From Hyphomicrobiales bacterium (GTDB taxonomy: Bacteria > Pseudomonadota > Alphaproteobacteria > Rhizobiales > Beijerinckiaceae), in NCBI GenBank assembly GCA_027489535.1, contig JAIXZO010000022.1, forward strand, positions 62,001 through 126,000: 64,000 nt of DNA. The letters are read 5' to 3'. Below are positions 34,564-43,439 of the stretch, in pieces. The position numbers were made by a program, and so were the translations under genes. The notes under the pieces are model-generated. The model saw only the letters and a program-made list of their open reading frames with translations. It had not been told where the DNA came from and made no database searches. The number at the start of each line of letters is the position of its first letter. Within the stretch, counting starts at the first letter, position 1.

Positions 34564-34679
34564 GAAAGAGCCGCCTGAAGTGGTGGCCGCACCGCCGACG
34601 GGCGGGGCGGGAGAAAGCCCTCCCCCGCGACCGGGGAAGGGCGTCGACGATGGGCTCCGCGGAGCGCCGGGGCGAAGGA
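34564..34679 (-). other. GC-rich spacer between binding-protein and ATPase genes
   Basis: This 116-bp gap is the only sizeable spacer inside the 11-gene operon. It holds G-runs and C-runs around 34600-34640 that can form an imperfect hairpin with bulges. It may act as an mRNA-processing or attenuation element downstream of the binding-protein gene. No coding potential is seen. Confidence 0.35.
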
Positions 34680-35939
34680 TCAGGCCTTCTTGATGCCCTG
34701 GAAGTCGCGCGAATAGGCCGGCTGCTTCATGTAGGTCTCGGGATCGTACTTCCAGAACTGCGACACGCCGGGATACGTCTCCACCGGCACGTTCCAGAGC
34801 TTGCCGTCGGCGCGCTTCTCGACCTTGCGGATGTAGATGTCGTAGATCGGGTTGCCGTAGGCATCGAGCTTCACGGTCTTGCCGAGCGGCGAACCGGAGA
34901 GTTCGAGCTCGCGCACGGCCTTCAGCAGCGCGTCCTTGTCCTCTACCTTGCCGCCGATCTTCTTGATCGCTTCGGCAAGCCACATCGCGCCCGAATAATG
35001 CGAGAAGCCGTAGATGGACGGCAGAATGCCGAACTTCTTCTCGTATTCGGCGACGAACTTCACCGTGGCCGGCTCCTTGGCGCCTTCGCAGAAATGAGCG
35101 GCGGAGACGAGACCTTCGGCTTCCGGTCCGAGCGTGCGGATGACCGACTGGTCGGTCATGTTCTGCGCCGCGAGGATCGGCAGCTTGCCCTTGAGGCCGA
35201 AGCTGGCGAACTGCTTGGCGAAGCGCGTCGCGTCGGCGCCCGTCTCCATCGCGAACACGGCGTCGATGCCCAGGCCCGCGAGCTGGCCGAGATAGGGGCT
35301 GAAGTCGGACGTGTTCAGCGGATGCCAGAACTGCTGCACGATCGTGCCGCCGAGCTCGGTGAAGGTCTGGGCGAACCCGCCGCACTGCTCGTGGCCGAAG
35401 GTGTAGTCCTGCGAGATGGTGGCGACCTTGCGGTAGCCCTGCTTGTAGGCCCAATCGGCGAAGGGACGGCTGTTCTGGCTGGCGCTGTAGCCCGCGATGC
35501 GGATCACGTTCGGGATGCGCGCGCGCTGCGTCAGGTCGTCCGCCGCGATGACCGGGATGAAATACGGCGTGCCCGTGCCCTTCACGTAGTTGGCGACGGC
35601 CAGACCCGTGTTGGCCAGGATGTTGCCGACGAGGAAATTCACGTTGGACTGCTCGACCAGACGACGGGCTTTCTGCAGCGCCGTGTCGGGGTTCGAAGCG
35701 TCGTCCTCGACGATGACTTCGATCTTGCGGCCCGCGAGTTCGAGGCCGTTCTGCTCGAAGTAGAACTGGAAGCCTTCGACGACTTCCTTGCCGCCGGCCG
35801 CGATCACGCCGGTGAGCGGAGCGAGAAGGCCGATCTTGATCGGGCCGGTCTGTGCGAGAGCGCCCCGCATCGGGCCGAGCCCGAGGCCTGCGCCGCCGAC
35901 CGCCGCAGCGGTGGTCTTCAGAAATGTCCTGCGATCCAT
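34680..35939 (-). CDS. periplasmic substrate-binding protein of HAAT/Liv family
   Basis: A 419-aa binding protein. The twin-arginine signal DRRTFLKTTAAAVGGAGLG points to Tat export, with cleavage near ALAQTG. The type I periplasmic fold opens with IKIGLLAPLTGVIAAGGKEV, and EVIVEDDASNPDTALQKARR follows. It pairs with livHMGF in one operon and defines the transporter's ligand, which is unknown. Confidence 0.9.
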   Translation of the reverse strand: MDRRTFLKTTAAAVGGAGLGLGPMRGALAQTGPIKIGLLAPLTGVIAAGGKEVVEGFQFYFEQNGLELAGRKIEVIVEDDASNPDTALQKARRLVEQSNVNFLVGNILANTGLAVANYVKGTGTPYFIPVIAADDLTQRARIPNVIRIAGYSASQNSRPFADWAYKQGYRKVATISQDYTFGHEQCGGFAQTFTELGGTIVQQFWHPLNTSDFSPYLGQLAGLGIDAVFAMETGADATRFAKQFASFGLKGKLPILAAQNMTDQSVIRTLGPEAEGLVSAAHFCEGAKEPATVKFVAEYEKKFGILPSIYGFSHYSGAMWLAEAIKKIGGKVEDKDALLKAVRELELSGSPLGKTVKLDAYGNPIYDIYIRKVEKRADGKLWNVPVETYPGVSQFWKYDPETYMKQPAYSRDFQGIKKA

Positions 35940-35970
35940 GCTCGAGTCCCTCCGAGGTTTACTGCCGAAA

Positions 35971-36930
35971 TCAGCCTTGGCGACGGGCGCGAAGCACTCG
36001 GATGGTCCCGAGCACGCCGGCCGGCGCGAAGATCATGGTGAAGATGAAGACGAGGCCGAGAACCGTGAGCCACCGCTGGGTGTAGAAGCTCACGAAGTTT
36101 TCGAGCGCGATCATGACGAAGGAGCCGATGAGCGCGCCGAACAGGGTACCGACGCCGCCGACGATCGCCATCAACAACCCGGTCACGGACTGCGTCAGGG
36201 CCACGGTCGAGGGGCTGACGAAGTTGTTGAACAGGGCATAGAGCGCACCCGCGAGACCGGCGAAGACGCCCGACATCACGAAGCCGATGAACAGATGCAG
36301 CGACACGTTGTAACCGAGGCTGCGCATTCGGCTCTCGCTGTCGCGGATGCCGCTCAGCGTCAGCCCGAACGGCGAGCGGATGAAACGCCACATCGCCCAA
36401 GTGAGCACCACGCTGCAGCCGAGCGTGACGTAGTAGAAGCTGCGCGCGTCGCCGATGAAGGCGGGGCGAATGTCGCCGCGGATACCGTTCTCGCCGCCGG
36501 TCACGACGCTCCAACGCAGGCAGATGCCCCACACGATCATGCCGAGCGCGAGCGTCAGCAGCAGGAAATAGACGCCCGTGGTGCGGATCGCGAGCGCGGC
36601 GAAGATCGCCGCCAGAAGGGTTGCGGCGACGACCGCGAGCGGGATCGCCAAGGCGAGCGGCAATCCCGCATTTGCGACGCCGTACAACACGACGTAGGTC
36701 GCCGTGCCGAAGATGGCACCGTGGCCGAGCGACGTCCGGCCGGCATAGCCCGCAAGGATGTCGATCGACATCGCGAACAGGCCGAAGATCAGGATCTGCG
36801 TCGCCACGCTGACATGATAGGTCGGCAGCACGGCGGGCAGGATCGCGAGCAGCGCCACCGACCCCGCGAAGAAGATCGCGGTGGTGCGGGGAGACGACGT
36901 GCGCGATGCGGTCGAGAGGACGGAGCTCAT
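35971..36930 (-). CDS. livM: ABC permease, LivM type
   Basis: A 319-aa polytopic permease with about nine hydrophobic segments. The LivM pattern shows in LIFGLFAMSIDILAGYAGR (about residues 49-67), TSLGHGAIFGTATYV, and GGVGTLFGALIGSF near residue 270. It begins 1 base after the livH stop and forms the channel with LivH. Confidence 0.92.
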   Translation of the reverse strand: MSSVLSTASRTSSPRTTAIFFAGSVALLAILPAVLPTYHVSVATQILIFGLFAMSIDILAGYAGRTSLGHGAIFGTATYVVLYGVANAGLPLALAIPLAVVAATLLAAIFAALAIRTTGVYFLLLTLALGMIVWGICLRWSVVTGGENGIRGDIRPAFIGDARSFYYVTLGCSVVLTWAMWRFIRSPFGLTLSGIRDSESRMRSLGYNVSLHLFIGFVMSGVFAGLAGALYALFNNFVSPSTVALTQSVTGLLMAIVGGVGTLFGALIGSFVMIALENFVSFYTQRWLTVLGLVFIFTMIFAPAGVLGTIRVLRARRQG

Positions 36931-36931
36931 C

Positions 36932-37783
36932 TCAGGCCGCCTTTCCGAACAGGCCGAGCGGACGGAACGCGAGCAGCGCCGCCATCGGGCCGAAGATGAC
37001 GAAATAGGCGAGTTCCGGGAACATCACCTGACCGACGCTGTTCAGCAGCCCCACCAGCAGCGCGCCGATGGCCGCTCCGGGCAAGCTGCCGCGCCCGCCG
37101 ATGATGACGACCGCAAGGCTGAACACGAGGATTTCGGCGTCCGCGCTGGGATACAGCGAGAGGAACGCGCCGCCGATGACGCCGCCGAGTCCCGCCAGCG
37201 CGGCCCCGAGAAGGAACGTCCAGAGATAGATCTTCCGGATGTTGATGCCCGAAGCTTCGACCATCTCCGCGTCGTCGACGCCGGCGCGGATCATGACGCC
37301 GAGGCGCGTCTTGTTCATCAACAGCCAGAGCAAAATGAACACCAAGATGCCCGCACCAAGCACGAACATGCGATATTTCGGGTAGAATACGGGGCCTATT
37401 TTCACTGCCCCGTTGAGGAAATCCGGGGTCGGAACGGTGAAGCTGTCGCCGCCCCACACCACCAGCGCCATGTCGTTGATGACGAAGGCGACGCCCACCG
37501 TCAGCAGCACCTGCCGCAATTCGTAGCCGCGCACGAAGCGCAGCAGGCCGCCTTCGAGCAGCAGCCCGAAGATCGCGACGCCCGCCATGGCCCCGAAGAT
37601 GCCCATGGCGAAGCTGCCGGTCCACGTCGCCACCGAATAGCCGATGTAGCCGCCGAGCAGGTACAGCGCGCCATGCGCCAGATTGACGATGCGCAGCAGG
37701 CCGAAGATCAGCGTGAAGCCGCTGGCCACGATGAACAGCAGCGCCGCGAAGGTCAGGCCGTTGAGAAGTTGGAACAAATTCAC
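36932..37783 (-). CDS. livH: ABC permease, LivH type
   Basis: A 283-aa polytopic permease. It starts with GTG at 37783, overlapping the deacetylase stop as GTGA. Family motifs are FTLIFGLLRIVNLAHGALYL and AVVIIGGRGSLPGAAIGALL near the C-terminus. It is the membrane partner of LivM. Confidence 0.92.
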   Translation of the reverse strand: MNLFQLLNGLTFAALLFIVASGFTLIFGLLRIVNLAHGALYLLGGYIGYSVATWTGSFAMGIFGAMAGVAIFGLLLEGGLLRFVRGYELRQVLLTVGVAFVINDMALVVWGGDSFTVPTPDFLNGAVKIGPVFYPKYRMFVLGAGILVFILLWLLMNKTRLGVMIRAGVDDAEMVEASGINIRKIYLWTFLLGAALAGLGGVIGGAFLSLYPSADAEILVFSLAVVIIGGRGSLPGAAIGALLVGLLNSVGQVMFPELAYFVIFGPMAALLAFRPLGLFGKAA

Positions 37784-38655
37784 GGTACGGGCCTCTGCGC
37801 GGTGTACCAGTCGTAGATCTCGGCGCCGTTCATGTGCACGACGCCGTCGAAGCGGTTCACGTATTCATAGACCTGCTGGAGATAGCCGATGCGGTCCGGC
37901 TGTCCCGAAATGTAGGGATGGATGGCGATGGGCAGAATCTTCGGGCGGTCCGCGCCTTCCGCATAGAGCCGGTCGAACCAGTCCTTGATGCGCTGCAGCC
38001 AGTAGCCGGACTCGTGATGCTTCACGATCATCATCGGGATGTCGTTGAGCTCCACCGAATAGGGCAACGTCACCAGCGGACCCTTTTCCGTCGAGATCAC
38101 GGTCGGATCGTCGTCATAAACCCAGTCGCCGATGTATTTCACGCCGGCTTCCGCGAGGATTTCGGGCGTTTCGAAGGTCTGCGTCAGGCCCGGTCCGAGC
38201 CAGCCGATGGGGCGGGTGCCCGTGAACTTCTCCATGGTTTCCATGGACTTGAAGATCATTTCGCGCTGATCATCGACCTTGTGGATCGGCATCTGCTCAT
38301 AGGCATGGCCCATGAACTCCCAGCCGCAATCCAAAGCCTCCTGAGCGACGCGCGGATAGTCGACGCAGATGCGCGCATTCGCCGACAGCGTCGGCTTCAA
38401 GCCGAGGCGCTTGTAGAGATCGAAGAATCGCCACACGCCCACGCGCATCCCGTATTCGTGCCAGCTCCAATTCGCAACGTCCGGCAGAAGCACCTGCCCC
38501 GTGGGAGCCGGGATCACCTGACGCGCCATCGGCCGGGCGATGTCCCACACCTCGAGATTGACGATGCTCCAAATGATGACGCGTCCGTCCAGCTTGAGAG
38601 GCGGGCGGTCGACGATGGCGCTGAAGGGTACGCGTTCGCGCGGAATCATAGGCAT
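37780..38655 (-). CDS. polysaccharide-deacetylase family protein (PuuE-like)
   Basis: A 291-aa NodB/CE4-fold protein of the branch that includes the PuuE allantoinase. Visible features are DGRVIIWSIVNLEVWD at the N-terminus, SWHEYGMRVGVWRFFDLYKR, WEFMGHAYEQMP, GWLGPGLTQTFETPEILAE and a C-terminal AIHPYISGQPDRIGYL. There is no signal peptide, so it acts in the cytosol on a small molecule instead of a polysaccharide; cleavage of a cyclic ureide or amide is plausible. It is embedded between osmC and livH in the 11-gene operon. Confidence 0.85.
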   Translation of the reverse strand: MPMIPRERVPFSAIVDRPPLKLDGRVIIWSIVNLEVWDIARPMARQVIPAPTGQVLLPDVANWSWHEYGMRVGVWRFFDLYKRLGLKPTLSANARICVDYPRVAQEALDCGWEFMGHAYEQMPIHKVDDQREMIFKSMETMEKFTGTRPIGWLGPGLTQTFETPEILAEAGVKYIGDWVYDDDPTVISTEKGPLVTLPYSVELNDIPMMIVKHHESGYWLQRIKDWFDRLYAEGADRPKILPIAIHPYISGQPDRIGYLQQVYEYVNRFDGVVHMNGAEIYDWYTAQRPVP

Positions 38656-38662
38656 GTCGACC

Positions 38663-39127
38663 TCACGGGCGTTCCACGGTCCAGGTCTCTTCGATCCGAG
38701 AGCCGGCCTGCTTCAGAATGACGGACATAGGGCAGCGCTTGGCGATTTCCGCCCGCATGCTGTCGATCAGTGCCTCGTCGGCCGCCGTCCGCACGATCAG
38801 CTTCAGCTCGATCAGCGGAAACGGCACGGGGACGTCCGCTTCCTGATCGATGCCGCGATGATCCAGATGGCCGACGACGTCGATCTTCTTCACGGTCAGT
38901 TCGACGCCGCGCTCATGCGCCACGCGCCGGGTGATGACGTTGGTGCAGCCGATCAGCGCGCCGAGCATGGTTTCGAGCGGCGTCGGCCCGACATCGGTGC
39001 CGTGCCGGTAAGGCGGCTCGTCGATGACGAAGGAATGCCCGCGCACCTTCACCTGCGTCAGCGACATCGTCGGGCAATGCCCTTCGAGCGCGACCTTGAT
39101 GATGGGCTTGGTCTTGATCGTGCTCAT
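38663..39127 (-). CDS. OsmC/Ohr family protein
   Basis: A 154-aa protein with the two OsmC-type cysteines, Cys61 in ALIGCTNVIT and a second in AKRCPMSVI near residue 132. The EPPYRHGTDVGPTPLETML segment is typical. Family members are thiol peroxidases or redox/thioester-related proteins. The ATG at 39127 overlaps the aldolase stop (ATGA). Confidence 0.87.
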   Translation of the reverse strand: MSTIKTKPIIKVALEGHCPTMSLTQVKVRGHSFVIDEPPYRHGTDVGPTPLETMLGALIGCTNVITRRVAHERGVELTVKKIDVVGHLDHRGIDQEADVPVPFPLIELKLIVRTAADEALIDSMRAEIAKRCPMSVILKQAGSRIEETWTVERP

Positions 39128-39801
39128 GCCGTGCCCTTTCGGACGGCGGCGATGCCTGTCCCGATCAATTGATCGACGGTGGTGAAGAGGAATTGCGCGC
39201 CGCGCGCCGTCCAATCGGCGGCGGTGGCCGCCGTCACCGGCAGGCCGAAGCGCAATCCGCGCTCCTTGATGCGCGACGTCACCCGATCGACCGAGGCGAT
39301 CAGTTCCGGCCGCGACGTGTCGCCGAGGAAGCCCATCGAATGGGCGAGATCGTTCGGCCCGACCAAGAAAAGGTCGATGCCCGGCGTATCGAGAATCGCC
39401 TCGAGCCGCTCGACCGCCGCGACCGTCTCGATCTGTGCGATGAGCAGAAGCTCGGCTTCCTTGCCGCGCGTGGCGTAGCGCGCGGTGGCGACCAGAGCGG
39501 CGCATTCCTCAGGCGTTTCCACCATGGGCAGAATGATGCCTTCGACGCCGCAATCGATGTAGCGGACGAGCTCCGCCGTCTCGCGGGAATGGCTGCGCAG
39601 CACGGACGTCACGCCGGCCGCCTTTGCGGCCCGGGCCATCAGGTAAGCACCCTCGACGGACACGGCCGTGCGCTCGCAATCGATGAACAGCACGTCCGCG
39701 CCGTGCTTGCCGATCGCGTCGACGACCGGCAGCGCCACGCCGAGCGGATTGACCGCCAGAAGTGCGCCGCCGTCCGCAAGTTTGGCTTTGGCCTTGTTCA
39801 T
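39124..39801 (-). CDS. HpcH/HpaI family aldolase
   Basis: A 225-aa class II aldolase of the HpcH/HpaI/citrate-lyase-beta fold. The sequence shows DVLFIDCERTAVSVEG (usually DxEH), SVLRSHSRETAELVRYIDCG, AQIETVAAVERL with the metal-binding Glu, and VGPNDLAHSMG with the metal-binding Asp. It would cleave or form a 4-hydroxy-2-oxo acid to pyruvate plus an aldehyde. It lies 5 bases after the alpha/beta hydrolase gene. Confidence 0.87.
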   Translation of the reverse strand: MNKAKAKLADGGALLAVNPLGVALPVVDAIGKHGADVLFIDCERTAVSVEGAYLMARAAKAAGVTSVLRSHSRETAELVRYIDCGVEGIILPMVETPEECAALVATARYATRGKEAELLLIAQIETVAAVERLEAILDTPGIDLFLVGPNDLAHSMGFLGDTSRPELIASVDRVTSRIKERGLRFGLPVTAATAADWTARGAQFLFTTVDQLIGTGIAAVRKGTA

Positions 39802-39806
39802 CCCGA

Positions 39807-41039
39807 TCAGACCAACGGGTTCCAGCCGGTCTTCAACAGCGACCGCTGGTCGATCTTGAAGATGTCGGCGAGCCAGTCGTTCATCATCTCCTGGCCGATG
39901 GTCGGATTGTCGTGCTGGCAGTGCTCGGCACCGGTTTCTTCGACGGTCACGAAGCGCAGCGTCACGTCGACGCCGTTTTCCTTAGCGCTGTCATAGGTCT
40001 TGGTCGCCGCCGACATCGTCAGCACGTCATAGCCGCCGTGCAGGATGAGGTAGGGGCACTTCATGTTCTTGAGATGCCCTTCGAGCGTGAAGGGCTTCAT
40101 CTTCTCATGCGCCTCGGCCATCGTCTTGCAGCCGAGCACGAACTTGATGTGCATCGCCAAGCCGAAATCGTCGGTCTTGTCGCCCCACAATTCGCTGACA
40201 TCCCAAATCGCACCGTGCGAGATCACCGCGGCGAGGCGCGGCTCGTAGCAGCCGGCCCGCGCGGCGTAGTAGCCGCCGAAGCTGGAACCGCAGAGCGCGA
40301 TGCGCGACATGTCGACGTCGTCGCGCGTGGCCAACCAATCGATGACCTTGCCGATCGGTACTTCAGAGTCGTGCCGGCTGTAGACCTTGTGACGGCGCAG
40401 CGTGCCGCCCTGCCCCGGGCCGTCGATCATCAGCACCGAAATGCCGCGCTGCAGGGCGCCGTGCGCCTGCATGAACCACATCTCGTCCTTGATCGAGTCG
40501 AGACCGCCCATGCAGATCAGCACGGGCATCTTGTCGCCGGGGAACGGCGCACGGACGAAGTAGCCGCAGATCGGCTTGCCGTCCTCATAGGGGATGTCCA
40601 CCGCGAAGCCGGGCGGGTTGAGGTAGGACAGGAACTTCTTGGAGCACCCTTCCATCAGCTCGAACGTCGGCAGACGCCGCGGATCGTCGGGAAGCAGGAA
40701 GAACTCGGCCTGACGGTAGTAGTCGGCGGCGCGGAGGAAGCAGTTCATCGCGGTGCGGACGTGCCCGGCCTTCTCTTCGGCCAGACCGCGCTCGCGATTG
40801 AAATCGCCGATCGCCAGCCACTCCTTATGCCAGCTCTCCTCATCGCCCGGGATGATCTTGGAAGCGGCCATGAAGACTTCGGAGACGGACCCGCCGCCTT
40901 CCTGAGTTTCGCCGAGACCGCGGCGGAACTGGTAGGCGAACCAGGGGCTCTCGGGCCAGTGATGCCAGCCGTAAGGCTCGTAATGAGCGTTGCGGTTCGC
41001 CGTAATCCGCTCGATGGCGCCGTCGCCGATATCCACCAT
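39807..41039 (-). CDS. alpha/beta hydrolase, 2,6-dihydroxypseudooxynicotine hydrolase-like
   Basis: A 410-aa hydrolase of the larger DHPON-hydrolase/FrsA type, with a helical N-terminal domain (about residues 1-150) before the core. The nucleophile elbow is ALCGSSFGGYYAARAG, the acid is in LILHGGYDVLTM and the histidine in ETGAEHCQHDNP. The DHPON enzyme cleaves a C-C bond in nicotine breakdown, but relatives act on esters too. It is the first gene of the 11-gene operon and diverges from a GntR gene across a region carrying TTGTATACA sites. Confidence 0.85.
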   Translation of the reverse strand: MVDIGDGAIERITANRNAHYEPYGWHHWPESPWFAYQFRRGLGETQEGGGSVSEVFMAASKIIPGDEESWHKEWLAIGDFNRERGLAEEKAGHVRTAMNCFLRAADYYRQAEFFLLPDDPRRLPTFELMEGCSKKFLSYLNPPGFAVDIPYEDGKPICGYFVRAPFPGDKMPVLICMGGLDSIKDEMWFMQAHGALQRGISVLMIDGPGQGGTLRRHKVYSRHDSEVPIGKVIDWLATRDDVDMSRIALCGSSFGGYYAARAGCYEPRLAAVISHGAIWDVSELWGDKTDDFGLAMHIKFVLGCKTMAEAHEKMKPFTLEGHLKNMKCPYLILHGGYDVLTMSAATKTYDSAKENGVDVTLRFVTVEETGAEHCQHDNPTIGQEMMNDWLADIFKIDQRSLLKTGWNPLV

Positions 41040-41100
41040 TTTCGGATGCCTCCTGCCCGACCCTCATCAACCGAGAGTTCCCGTTTATCCGCTACCATGT

Positions 41101-41109
41101 TTGGATACA
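41101..41109. promoter_or_regulatory. TTGGATACA, degenerate GntR operator copy
   Basis: It differs at one base from the TTGTATACA word found at 41132 and 41184. It lies 62 bases upstream of the hydrolase ATG. The reading as a weaker operator is tentative. Confidence 0.3.
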
Positions 41110-41131
41110 GGGGCGTGGCTGTCAACAAACT

Positions 41132-41140
41132 TTGTATACA
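41132..41140. promoter_or_regulatory. TTGTATACA, candidate GntR operator
   Basis: TTGTATACA contains the palindrome TGTATACA in AT-poor surroundings. It is located in the divergent gap about 93 bases upstream of the hydrolase gene. FCD-type GntR proteins commonly bind short palindromes of this kind. The same core recurs at 41184 and upstream of ggt at 52344. Confidence 0.6.
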
Positions 41141-41183
41141 TTTGAGCCGGTTTCAGGCAGGATATTCGTCATCGAGCCTGAAC

Positions 41184-41192
41184 TGTATACAA
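41184..41192. promoter_or_regulatory. TGTATACAA, candidate GntR operator
   Basis: This is the exact reverse complement of the 41132 site, 52 bases away. It lies upstream of the gntR start at 41265 and could serve autoregulation. Confidence 0.6.
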
Positions 41193-41264
41193 AACGTGCA
41201 TGTGCTCCGAATGAAGGCGCGCCGATGGCCGCCGGAAGGGCAGTGCAAAAGAGGATTCTTAGCG

Positions 41265-41975
41265 GTGCAAGAATCGGGACGCGGACTGACGCGATCTCTG
41301 TCGGTGACGGACTGGCTGAAAGAGCACATCATTTCGGGCTCTTTGCTGCCCGGCGAAAGACTGCAGGAAGTCCGCCTGAGCGAAACGCTCGGCGTGTCCC
41401 GCACGCCGGTCCGCGCGGCGCTGCAGTCGCTCGCCGCCGCCGGTCTGGTCGATTACGCGCCGAACCGCGGCTATGCGGTCCGTGACTTCCCGATCTCCGA
41501 ACTGATCGACGCCTACGAAATCCGCAGCGCGCTGGAAGGACTGGGCGCGCGCTTCGCCGCCGAACGCGGGTTGGATGCCGAGCAGCAGGCGGCGCTTGAA
41601 GGCGCGCTTGCGCTGGGCGACGACCTTCTCTCCCGCGCGGCGAATCTCGGGGCGGAGTTCTTCGTGGAATTCCGCGAGGTGAACGTCGTCTTCCACGACA
41701 CCGTGCTCGAAGCCTCGCGCAATCGGATGCTCGGCGAGATGATCCGGATGTCCTACGAGAAGCCCCGCGTCTCGAACCGCAACATCGTCGCCGTCGACGT
41801 CCGCGAGATCGAGCGGCGCCACGAAGAGCATCACCGCATCTACGAATCGATCATGGCGCGGGAGCCGGGACGCGCGGAAAGCATCATGCGCGAGCACGTT
41901 GCGAGCGTGAAGGTCGCGATGGTCCGCAGCCTGCGCACCAAGGGCGCGGCCGCCGTACAGGGCGGCGCCGCCTGA
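41265..41975 (+). CDS. GntR family regulator, FCD type (second)
   Basis: A 236-aa FadR-like regulator. The winged helix-turn-helix includes LQEVRLSETLGVSRTPVRAA, then GLVDYAPNRGYAVRDFP. The FCD domain has YEIRSALEGLGARFAAERG, EFREVNVVFHDTVLEAS and, with metal/ligand His residues, RRHEEHHRIYESI. The GTG at 41265 is preferred since AGAGGA lies 9 bases before it; ATG 41211 would add 18 residues without a clear ribosome site. It is divergent from the 11-gene operon and probably represses it. Confidence 0.88.
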   Translation: MQESGRGLTRSLSVTDWLKEHIISGSLLPGERLQEVRLSETLGVSRTPVRAALQSLAAAGLVDYAPNRGYAVRDFPISELIDAYEIRSALEGLGARFAAERGLDAEQQAALEGALALGDDLLSRAANLGAEFFVEFREVNVVFHDTVLEASRNRMLGEMIRMSYEKPRVSNRNIVAVDVREIERRHEEHHRIYESIMAREPGRAESIMREHVASVKVAMVRSLRTKGAAAVQGGAA

Positions 41976-41978
41976 CGG

Positions 41979-42782
41979 CTATGCAGGCGCGGTCGCCCGC
42001 CCGGAGCGACGACGCGAAAGCAAGACGAGACCGCCGTTCCATCCCAGGCACATCGCCAAGGCGATGGACAATGCAGCCGCGCTGCCGAGCGGTTCGGCCG
42101 TCAGATGCAGGGCGGTAATCGCCAAGCCGAAACCCGCCATGCCCGGCAGAGTATGCGCCAGCGTGGCGGCAGAAGCCCGTCCTCCGACGCTGGTGTGAAG
42201 GATGACCACGAGGCTCGACATCACGATCGGAAATGCGGCGGCGATGCCGGCCGCGACCGGCCCGAGCGCCCTACCCGCCACCATCACGACTGCTACGAGA
42301 GACATCACGCCGAAGGCGCGGGCCGGAATCTCCCAGTGCCGCCGGCCGGGCGCACGCGCGGGCGGCGCCGTCCGCAGCTTGCGGGTGGCCATGATGGCCG
42401 CGCCGTAAACGAGGAGGTTCAGCGCCACGGCGACGGGGAGCGGCGCATCGAGCCGCACGAAGAGTGAGACCGTCCCGCCCCAAGCGAGCAAGCCCGCGCA
42501 AAGGCTTGCGAGCATGCCGCGCCGTTGGGCGAGATGCGCATAGGTGGTTGCGAAGAGGGCCGTGCCCACATTCACGTAGAGCGTCACCAAGGCCGAGCGC
42601 GCGATGAACTCGGAGTCGTGGTCCATCGCCAAAAAGACGTAGGACGGTCCAGCCGAGATCGGCAATGTGGCGATCATCGCCCCGATGAAGGGTCCGGTCT
42701 TCTCGACGAGGACCGAGGCGACGACCACGATCCCCACCGTGACGAGCATCTTCACCAGCAGTCCGGCGAGGAAGGGATCCAT
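41979..42782 (-). CDS. conserved polytopic membrane protein
   Basis: A 267-aa protein with about eight hydrophobic segments, including LVKMLVTVGIVVVASVLVE, LVTLYVNVGTALFATTYAHL and AALSIALAMCLGWNGGLVLL. I do not recognise a named family. A repeated-looking motif MIATLPISAGPSYVFL / IAAAFPIVMSSLVVIL in both halves suggests internal duplication, as in small-molecule permeases. It converges with gntR 3 bases away. Confidence 0.65.
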   Translation of the reverse strand: MDPFLAGLLVKMLVTVGIVVVASVLVEKTGPFIGAMIATLPISAGPSYVFLAMDHDSEFIARSALVTLYVNVGTALFATTYAHLAQRRGMLASLCAGLLAWGGTVSLFVRLDAPLPVAVALNLLVYGAAIMATRKLRTAPPARAPGRRHWEIPARAFGVMSLVAVVMVAGRALGPVAAGIAAAFPIVMSSLVVILHTSVGGRASAATLAHTLPGMAGFGLAITALHLTAEPLGSAAALSIALAMCLGWNGGLVLLSRRRSGRATAPA

Positions 42783-42801
42783 CGAAACCGCCGCGCGCCG
42801 C

Positions 42802-43326
42802 TCAGGTCGCGTCGTGCGAGTGGATCTGCAGCGCTTCGAGAAAGCGCGAGACCATGTTGTAGGCGGCGACGGCAGCGGTGAGCTCCACGATGCCTTCCTC
42901 GTCGAAATGCAGCCGCACGGCCGCGAAGATTTCGTCGGAGACGTGGATGTCGCGCGTCATAGCCTGCGTGTAGGCCAGCACCGCCCGCTCGCGCGGATCG
43001 AAGCGGTCCGACGATTCCCATCGCGGAAGAGCGGCGAGCTGTTCCTCGGTCACGCCCTCCTTGCGGGCGATCGGGGCATGCTGCTCCGCCTCGTAAGGCG
43101 CGCCGTTGAGATGGGCGACCAGCATGATCACCATCTCGCGCAGCGCACCCGACAGCTTCATGTGGTGGCGAACGGCCGTGAGATAACCCAACCAACCTTC
43201 CGCGACCGGACCGCTGTGCAGCAACATGCGATACAGATGCAGCAGGTCGCCGCGCTCCGCACGAATGCGGTCTACGAGCGCGCGCCGCTCCGGAACGTCC
43301 GGATCGGCGTAGGGAATGCGGGCCAT
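42802..43326 (-). CDS. carboxymuconolactone decarboxylase/AhpD-like protein lacking CxxC
   Basis: A 174-aa all-helical protein. The AhpD-like core is LSGALREMVIMLVAHLNGAPYEAEQH. Where peroxidase-type members have CxxC before the His, this one has no cysteines in the motif, so thiol peroxidase activity is unlikely. The second half (DPRERAVLAYTQAMTRDIHV, ELTAAVAAYNMVSRFLEAL) is typical of the family. The ATG at 43326 is chosen; an upstream extension lacks similarity. Confidence 0.8.
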   Translation of the reverse strand: MARIPYADPDVPERRALVDRIRAERGDLLHLYRMLLHSGPVAEGWLGYLTAVRHHMKLSGALREMVIMLVAHLNGAPYEAEQHAPIARKEGVTEEQLAALPRWESSDRFDPRERAVLAYTQAMTRDIHVSDEIFAAVRLHFDEEGIVELTAAVAAYNMVSRFLEALQIHSHDAT

Positions 43327-43439
43327 GTCGTCTCCTCGGGCCTCTTGACGGGCGGCGCGATGGGAACCGGTTCCGGCCCGGGACGCAAGTCCCGCTTCAT
43401 GCATGGCGGAGCGGCGCTGAAGACGGCGCAGGCGTGAAC

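Noticed and set aside
37780-38655. Calling this an extracellular chitin/peptidoglycan deacetylase (NodB role)
   Set aside because: No signal peptide, and the sequence fits the PuuE-like cytosolic branch in a catabolic operon.
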